NCBI RefSeq assembly: GCF_000421645.1
Contig: NZ_ATXK01000002.1
Span: 310,001 to 374,000, forward strand
Direction: 5' to 3'
Source of the DNA: Aurantimonas coralicida DSM 14790
Lineage (GTDB): Bacteria > Pseudomonadota > Alphaproteobacteria > Rhizobiales > Rhizobiaceae
Length of the DNA: 64,000 bases
In this document: one piece after another, positions 58,837-64,000 of the stretch
Layout: each line of letters opens with the position of its first letter
Numbering within the stretch: position 1 is the stretch's first letter
The notes under the pieces: model-generated
Seen by the model: the letters and a program-made list of their open reading frames with translations, nothing else
What the model was told of the DNA's origin: nothing
Database searches by the model: none
Translations under genes and position numbers: made by a program

Positions 58837-59180
58837 CTGACGGAGCCGGGGAACTGGTGATTGCCGTCGGCGCCGAGCGGCAGGTCCTCGACCCACAGCA
58901 CCGCGTCCAGCGGCAGCGGACCGTAGAGATGCGGGAACAGCGCGCCACCGCGCGACGGCTCGAAGCGCAGGGCCTCGCCGAGCCGGGCCGGATCCACCGC
59001 AATCAGCAGGAGATCGTCCTGGCGGGCGAAGTGCCGGGCCGCCGTCTCGCGTGCCTGCTGGCCGGTCGAGAAATGGATGTAGCCATCCGCCTCGTCCACC
59101 GGTGCGCCGTCGAAGCGGCCCTTGGCCTTCGCGGCCTCCCAAAGCGCCCGCGGCGCGATCTTGTATATCGGCTCAACCAT
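58833..59180 (-). CDS. DUF952 family protein
   Basis: 115 residues: IYKIAPRALWEAAKAKGRFD, YIHFSTGQQARETAARHFAR and FPHLYGPLPLDAVLWVEDLP match DUF952, a small conserved protein of unknown activity often beside pyrD in alphaproteobacteria. ATG 59180; coupled to pyrD by GTGA. Confidence 0.9.
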   Translation of the reverse strand: MVEPIYKIAPRALWEAAKAKGRFDGAPVDEADGYIHFSTGQQARETAARHFARQDDLLLIAVDPARLGEALRFEPSRGGALFPHLYGPLPLDAVLWVEDLPLGADGNHQFPGSVR

Positions 59181-59323
59181 GTTTCATCGGTTGCCAGAGG
59201 CACCGGCAAAAAGCAATCGCGCCGAATGGCCGTCTGCCGCCACGAGGTGGTCACGTCCCCGGTCTAGCGTCGCCGAAAGGGCCGGAGTGTGCCGGCCATC
59301 CACCCAAGCAACGGGAGGCCGCC

Positions 59324-59779
59324 ATGGCCGGATATGCACTGACGATCCTGACCGCAACCGCGCTGCTGGCAACGCCGGCGGCCGCCCAGTCGCTCATCGA
59401 CACGGCCGGCGGACGCTACGAGATGCAACCCATCGATGGCGGTGTCGCGCGGCTCGACACGGTGACCGGCGAAGTCGAGTTCTGCCGGGTCGCGGGCGAC
59501 GCCATCGTCTGCACCGATGCGACACTCGGCGGGGGCAGCGGCGCCAGCGGTGACGGCGAACTCGCCGCCCGCCTCGACGATCTCGAAGCCCGGGTGGAAG
59601 AACTGGAAGAGGGCCGCCGGGCGCTGATCGACAGCGACGATGCCGATCGGGCCGTCGACCAGATGCAGAAGCTGTTTCGCGGCTTCGCCGACATCGTCAG
59701 GGAGCTCGACGAGGACATTCGCGGCGAGACCCCGTCGGATGATGCGGACGCCGAGACGGACATGCCCCGCCGGACCTGA
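59324..59779 (+). CDS. Secreted coiled-coil protein, unknown
   Basis: 151 residues. Signal peptide MAGYALTILTATALLATPAA with an AAAQ cleavage site. A small domain with two Cys (FCRVAGDAIVCTD) precedes a Gly/Ser linker, then a heptad coiled coil (about 80-102), and an acidic tail. GGGAGG precedes ATG 59324. Periplasmic; function unknown. Confidence 0.8.
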   Translation: MAGYALTILTATALLATPAAAQSLIDTAGGRYEMQPIDGGVARLDTVTGEVEFCRVAGDAIVCTDATLGGGSGASGDGELAARLDDLEARVEELEEGRRALIDSDDADRAVDQMQKLFRGFADIVRELDEDIRGETPSDDADAETDMPRRT

Positions 59780-59805
59780 CGCGCCACGGAAGGGACGGGC
59801 TGGCG

Positions 59806-60786
59806 TCAGACCGGGAAGCTGACCCGCCGCCTCAGATAGGCTTCCATCGTGTCGAGGGAGCGCTCGCCGGCGGCCGTCGGAAACACTTCGAAGACATGGC
59901 AGCCGCCATTGGTCAGCGACACCTCCGTCTCGATCCCGCTGCCCATCCAGCGCATCGCCATGAACAGCGTGTCGTCGATCAAAAGGTCCCGCGTGCCGCA
60001 GCTGAACAGGGCCGGCGGCAGGCCGGTCAGGTCGGCATGGAGCGGCGAGACCGCCGGGTCCTTGAGCGAGACGCTCTCCGGCACCAGGCGCATGACGAAT
60101 TCCATGACGTCGTCGGTGTTGAGGACGAGCCGCTCCTTGCCCCAGTTGCGCACGCTCGGGGTCAGTGAGAGGTCGTAGCAGCCGGCGACCAGATTGGCGG
60201 CGCGGAACGGCGTCAGGCCGTATTCGTCGCGCAGCCGCAGCATCGTCAGGACCGCGAGATGCGCCCCGGCCGATTCCCCGCCGATCGCCAGGAAGCCGCG
60301 CGGCAGGTCGAGATGGCCGTTGGCCAGCGCCACCGCAATGTCGGTGCAGTCGTGCAGGGCCGCCGGATGCGGGAACTCCGGCGCCAGCCGGTATTCGACC
60401 GAGGCGACGGTCAGCCCGGTATTGTCGGCCATCCGGCGCAGGCGCGGATCGGCCTCGTCGGCGGCGCCGAACACCCAGCCACCGCCATGGATATGCAGGA
60501 AGGTGCCGCGGGTCTGCCCGTCGCGCGGGCGGAACACCCGCACCGGGATCTCGCGGCCGGCGCCGCCGATATGGATGATCTCCTCGGCGTTCTTCTCGCG
60601 CGGTCCGATCGGCAGGATGCCGCGGCCCTCGCGCCGCGCCTTGCGGACCGTCTCCACCGGCAGCGACCAGGGATCTGGCAGCGCCTTCTGATCCCTGATG
60701 ATCTTCTCGTTCAGGGCGACCAGCTCGGGGTCCGCCTGCGCCGGGTCGAATGCTGCGGGGTCGATGGTCAGTCGCGTCTTGGTCAT
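59806..60786 (-). CDS. Alpha/beta hydrolase, HSL-type esterase
   Basis: 326 residues. Oxyanion motif LHIHGGGWVFG, nucleophile Ser in AIGGESAGAHLAVL, acid region RDLLIDDTLFMA and His in NGGCHVFEVF define the hormone-sensitive-lipase branch. It hydrolyses short-chain esters or lactones; natural substrate unknown. ATG 60786; divergent from the YjbQ gene. Confidence 0.92.
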   Translation of the reverse strand: MTKTRLTIDPAAFDPAQADPELVALNEKIIRDQKALPDPWSLPVETVRKARREGRGILPIGPREKNAEEIIHIGGAGREIPVRVFRPRDGQTRGTFLHIHGGGWVFGAADEADPRLRRMADNTGLTVASVEYRLAPEFPHPAALHDCTDIAVALANGHLDLPRGFLAIGGESAGAHLAVLTMLRLRDEYGLTPFRAANLVAGCYDLSLTPSVRNWGKERLVLNTDDVMEFVMRLVPESVSLKDPAVSPLHADLTGLPPALFSCGTRDLLIDDTLFMAMRWMGSGIETEVSLTNGGCHVFEVFPTAAGERSLDTMEAYLRRRVSFPV

Positions 60787-60896
60787 TGCCGTTTCCCTGT
60801 TTGCGCCGGAGAAGCTAGGACATGGCCTCCACAGGTGTAGGGCGCGGCGTGTGGCAAAGGCTCGGGGCCGCATCCAACGACAACGGGGCAAGGGCG

Positions 60897-61319
60897 ATGG
60901 ACCAGCATATCGAAACCCTCAGCGTTGCCACGAAGGGGCGCTCGATGACCGACATCAGCGCCGCGATCGCCGAACGGCTGATTGCGGCGGGCGCCCGCGA
61001 GGGGCTGCTGACGGTGTTCATCCGCCATACCTCGGCGTCGCTGACCATCCAGGAGAATGCCGATCCCGACGTCCAGCACGACCTCTTGAACGCCCTCGAC
61101 CGGCTGGCGCCCGCCGATGCGCCCTATGTCCATACGATGGAGGGCCCGGACGACATGCCGGCCCACATCAAGACCGTGCTGACGGGAACCAGCGTCGCCG
61201 TGCCGGTGTCGGGCGGTCGCATGATGCTGGGCACCTGGCAGGGCATCTATGTCGTCGAGCATCGGGCACGCCCGCATTCGCGCGAGATCGTGCTGCACTT
61301 TTCCGGTACGCTGGGCTGA
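60897..61319 (+). CDS. yjbQ: YjbQ/UPF0047 family protein
   Basis: 140 residues, full length for the family. FIRHTSASLTIQENADPDVQ, MEGPDDMPAHIKTVLTG, LGTWQGIYVVEHR and a final LHFSG carry the His cluster of YjbQ. Members have weak thiamine-phosphate-synthase-like activity. ATG 60897 preceded by GGGGCAAGGG; upstream in-frame ATG 60822 is less likely. Confidence 0.9.
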   Translation: MDQHIETLSVATKGRSMTDISAAIAERLIAAGAREGLLTVFIRHTSASLTIQENADPDVQHDLLNALDRLAPADAPYVHTMEGPDDMPAHIKTVLTGTSVAVPVSGGRMMLGTWQGIYVVEHRARPHSREIVLHFSGTLG

Positions 61320-61436
61320 GGCCGGAACGACCGCGGGTTGATCCCGCCGGGCAGCCGGGCCAAGAAGGGCCGCGACGAAGTGGGAGCGCGTCGCAGCCGG
61401 TATCCGGTTGAAAAGGCAGGGGGGGAGAACAGGGGC

Positions 61437-62093
61437 ATGCGCTACGTCTTCATCGTGGCCGACGATCATCCGCTGTTTCGCGGCGCGCTGCGGGAGATCC
61501 TGACGTCGCTGCCGGACACGGCCGAGATCGTCGAGGCGGCGGATTTCGACCAGGCGGCGGCGGCGCTGGCGGCCAATCCCGAGGCCGATCTGATGCTGCT
61601 CGACCTGAACATGCCGGGAACCAGCGGCCTGTCGGGCATGGCGCTCCTGCGCGCCGACCATCCCTCGGTGCCCATCGCCATCGTCTCGGGCAGCGAGGAC
61701 GCGCCGATCGTGGCGCGCGCCCTCGATCTCGGCGCCTCCGGTTTCATCCCGAAATCCTCCGGCTTTGCCGAGATCCGCGAGGCGATCCTGGCGCTTCTGG
61801 CCGGCGAGGTCTTCCTGCCGCCGGACATCTCGCTGGAATCGGAGCGCGACCCGGAGGTCACCGAGCTGATCCAGCGCATCCGCACCCTGACGCCGCAGCA
61901 GACGCGGGTCTTGACCATGCTGGGACGCGGGCTTCTGAACAAGCAGATCGCCTACGAGCTCGGCATCTCCGAAGCCACCATCAAGGCGCATGTCTCGGCG
62001 GTGCTCCTGAAGCTGGGCGTCGACAGCCGCACCCAGGCGGTGATCCGCCTGTCGCGGCTCGGCATCGATCTGGAAAGCGGCCTCGCCGGCTGA
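61437..62093 (+). CDS. LuxR-family response regulator (CrbR-like)
   Basis: 218 residues. Receiver domain: FIVADDHPLFRGALREILTS, Asp56 in LMLLDLNMPGTSG, Ser in VSGSED, Lys in GFIPKSSG. LuxR HTH: LTPQQTRVLTMLGRGLLNKQ, IAYELGISEATIKAHVSAV. Convergent with a STAC/PAS hybrid kinase, the CrbS/CrbR layout known to turn on acetyl-CoA synthetase during acetate use. ATG 61437 has GGGGGGAG upstream. Confidence 0.9.
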   Translation: MRYVFIVADDHPLFRGALREILTSLPDTAEIVEAADFDQAAAALAANPEADLMLLDLNMPGTSGLSGMALLRADHPSVPIAIVSGSEDAPIVARALDLGASGFIPKSSGFAEIREAILALLAGEVFLPPDISLESERDPEVTELIQRIRTLTPQQTRVLTMLGRGLLNKQIAYELGISEATIKAHVSAVLLKLGVDSRTQAVIRLSRLGIDLESGLAG

Positions 62094-62158
62094 GCCGCGC
62101 GCCGCGGACGCATCTCATCCAGGACACGCGCCATAAAGCGGCGCTGCTGCCGGGCCGC

Positions 62159-64000
62159 CTATTCCGCGGCTTCGCGGCGGCCATGCTTGCGGCCCATGGC
62201 GGCGCGCAGCGAGGCCGGCTTCAGCGGCTTGGTCAGGATGTCCACTTCCATTCCCGCCGCCTGCTCGCGCAGACCCGGCGACCGGTCGGCGGTGACGAGG
62301 ATCACCGGCAGCTCGGGGCCGAACACCCGGCGCAGCGCCGTCACCGCGTCGAGGCCGGTCCCTTCATCGAGATGATAGTCGACGAGGGCGATGTCGGGCA
62401 CGATGCCGCGTCGCCCGAGATCGGGGATCGCCTCCGACGCGGACCCATAGGCCTCGACCTCGCAGCCCCAGCCGGCCAGGAGCACCCGCATGCCCTCGCG
62501 GATGGCCACCTCGTTGTCGATGCACAGGACCCGCGTTCCGGCCAGCGCCAGCCCGGCCCGCGCGGGCAGCAGCGCGGTCTGGGGCGCGGTGACGGGCGTC
62601 ACGTCGGCCACCGGCAGCGTCACCCGGAAGCGGGTGCCGCGGCCATGCTCCGACGTCGCCTCGATCGGATGGTCGAGCACCCGGGCGATGCGATCGACGA
62701 TGGACAGGCCGAGACCCAGCCCGCGGGCGGTCCGGCTGCCTTCGTCGAGACGGACGAACTCGTGATAGATCGCCTCCAGCTTGTCGGCCGGAATGCCGAT
62801 GCCGCTGTCGGCGATCTCCACGTCGATCCGGCCGCCGGAACGGTGGCGCACGCCGACCACGACCTTGCCGGCACGCGTGTATTTGATGGCGTTGGAGACG
62901 AGGTTCTGGATCAGCCGGCGCAGCAGATTGCGGTCCGAGCGGACCGACACGCCGGTGCGCACGAAGCGCAGCGCGATGGCCTTTTCGTCGGCCAGCGGCT
63001 TCATGTCGGTTTCGATCTGGCGCAGCAGCCGGTCGAGCGGGAAATCCTCGATCTTGGCCTGCATGCCGCCGGCTTCCAGCCGCGAGATGTCGAGCACCGC
63101 ACCGATGATCGCTTCGACGGCCTCCAGCGACGAGCCGATATTGGCGGCGATCTCGGTCTCCTGGCCGCCGAGGCTGCGCTCTTCCAGCGCCGCGGCGTAG
63201 AGCCGGGCGGCATTGAGCGGCTGCAGGATGTCGTGGCCGGCGGCGGCCAGGAAGCGCGTCTTGCCAAGATTGGCCGCGTCGGCCGCCAGCCGTGCCTTGC
63301 CGAGCTCTTCGTTGGCCGTCGTCAGCTCGCCGGTGCGCATGCGCACCCGCTCTTCCAGGCTCTCGTTCATCTCGCGCAGGGCGGCGGCGCGGCGCACCCG
63401 CTCGGTCATGTCCGAGACGGTGGCGACGAGGCCGCCTTCCGGCATGCGGTTGGAGCGGAATTCCAGCACGCGGCCGGAGCGCCGCAGGCTGATCTGGCGC
63501 AGCGCCGGCGGCCGGGTCAGCACCTCGAAGCTGGTGTCGTATTCCGGCCGGTCGATCTCGCCGGCCTCGATCAGCTCGTCGAGGACGACGGTCATCGGCG
63601 TGCCGATCTGGCCGAATTCCGAGGACAGGCCGACGAGATCGCGGAACTGCCGGTTCCAGAAGGTCAGGCGGTAGTCGGCATCGAAGATGGCGAGGCCCTG
63701 GTCGACCTGTTCGAGCGCGATCCGCAGGAGATCGCGATTGTATTGCAGCGCCTCGGAGGCGTCGTCGAGAAGCTGCAGCGCCGAGCGGCTGGAATCGGCG
63801 TGGCGCTGGAACAGCAGCGACAGAACGAGCCGCGACGAGGCCGAGCCGATGGCCGCCGCCAGGAGCTGCTCGGAAAAGCGGATCGTGGCGGAATCGGCCG
63901 TGTCGTCGTCGTCGATGGTCCGGTGCTCGGCCTCGGCGAAGCTGCGGAACGAGCGCTCGGTGCGGTCCGAGCCGAGATAGCGGGCGATGGTCGCCTTGAG
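62159..64000 (-). CDS. Hybrid sensor histidine kinase, CrbS-like (5' end outside window)
   Basis: 613 C-terminal residues are visible. At the edge a STAC-type segment (LKATIARYLGSDRTERSFRS, then ALQLLDDASEALQYNRDLL) leads into a PAS_7 domain (VDQGLAIFDADYRLTFWNRQ), a coiled coil, HisKA (FLAAAGHDILQPLNAARLYA), HATPase (NLVSNAIKYTRAGK, DSGIGIP, GLGLGLSIV) and a receiver with Asp in ALVDYHLDEGTG. In CrbS and CbrA this is preceded by an SLC5 sodium/solute-symporter-like sensor; that part should lie beyond the right edge. Confidence 0.9.
   Translation of the reverse strand, partial: LKATIARYLGSDRTERSFRSFAEAEHRTIDDDDTADSATIRFSEQLLAAAIGSASSRLVLSLLFQRHADSSRSALQLLDDASEALQYNRDLLRIALEQVDQGLAIFDADYRLTFWNRQFRDLVGLSSEFGQIGTPMTVVLDELIEAGEIDRPEYDTSFEVLTRPPALRQISLRRSGRVLEFRSNRMPEGGLVATVSDMTERVRRAAALREMNESLEERVRMRTGELTTANEELGKARLAADAANLGKTRFLAAAGHDILQPLNAARLYAAALEERSLGGQETEIAANIGSSLEAVEAIIGAVLDISRLEAGGMQAKIEDFPLDRLLRQIETDMKPLADEKAIALRFVRTGVSVRSDRNLLRRLIQNLVSNAIKYTRAGKVVVGVRHRSGGRIDVEIADSGIGIPADKLEAIYHEFVRLDEGSRTARGLGLGLSIVDRIARVLDHPIEATSEHGRGTRFRVTLPVADVTPVTAPQTALLPARAGLALAGTRVLCIDNEVAIREGMRVLLAGWGCEVEAYGSASEAIPDLGRRGIVPDIALVDYHLDEGTGLDAVTALRRVFGPELPVILVTADRSPGLREQAAGMEVDILTKPLKPASLRAAMGRKHGRREAAE

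Overview
The window is high-GC DNA from an alphaproteobacterium. The evidence is a LOV histidine kinase with HisKA_2/HWE-type catalytic features beside a single-domain regulator, an upstream match to the alphaproteobacterial general-stress sigma promoter, DUF2934 and DUF6460-type proteins, an ATP-dependent ligase of the rhizobial type and a CrbS/CrbR-like pair. A Hyphomicrobiales host is the best guess, but no rRNA or species marker is present.

Region 1 (1-9954, host) holds a fatty/hydroxy-acid catabolic cluster. A TetR regulator and an ACAD11-type acyl-CoA dehydrogenase (cut by the left edge) read leftward. Facing them are an SDR, a MaoC hydratase, a thiolase, an APH-like acyl-CoA kinase and a second SDR. 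A perfect 16-bp palindrome lies in the TetR promoter between the two units. A redoxin, a phosphoglycolate-phosphatase-like HAD enzyme, a DUF2934 protein and a membrane diguanylate cyclase follow.

Region 2 (9955-48610) is an apparently intact temperate prophage of about 38.6 kb, inserted in a tRNA-Thr(CGT) gene and bounded by identical 50-bp direct repeats. The virion is T7-like (podovirus): terminase, portal, scaffold, capsid, tail tubes A and B, three internal/ejection proteins, a tailspike and a lysozyme, all read leftward. There is no phage RNA polymerase and no DNA polymerase. The early leftward operon (45059 down to 36061) starts at cro and carries a run of small coupled genes, an HNH nuclease, an HTH/DnaA-domain-IV-like protein, an adenine methyltransferase, a toprim primase, a Tad2-like anti-Thoeris protein, a GapR homologue and a helicase. 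A rightward operon (cI, then a small-gene set ending in a putative excisionase and the integrase) reaches attR. A rightward GtrII-like glucosyltransferase sits alone among the leftward late genes and probably changes the host surface glycan. About 0.85 kb of mostly non-coding DNA (34962-35806) between the early and late operons holds ten GTTCAACC-type repeats, a 17-bp-stem hairpin and two DnaA-box-like sites. Just right of it is a tiny rightward bicistron with a 44-residue membrane peptide.

Region 3 (48563-64000, host) starts with the tRNA-Thr gene, whose 3' half is phage-derived. It then carries a nitronate monooxygenase, an ExoX-like exonuclease, an ATP-dependent DNA ligase, small membrane proteins, a histone-deacetylase-like hydrolase, a MATE exporter, a LovK/LovR-like light and stress pair under a sigma-EcfG promoter, pyrD, DUF952, a secreted coiled-coil protein, an HSL-type esterase, a YjbQ protein, and a convergent LuxR regulator and STAC/PAS hybrid kinase (CrbR/CrbS-like) running off the right edge.
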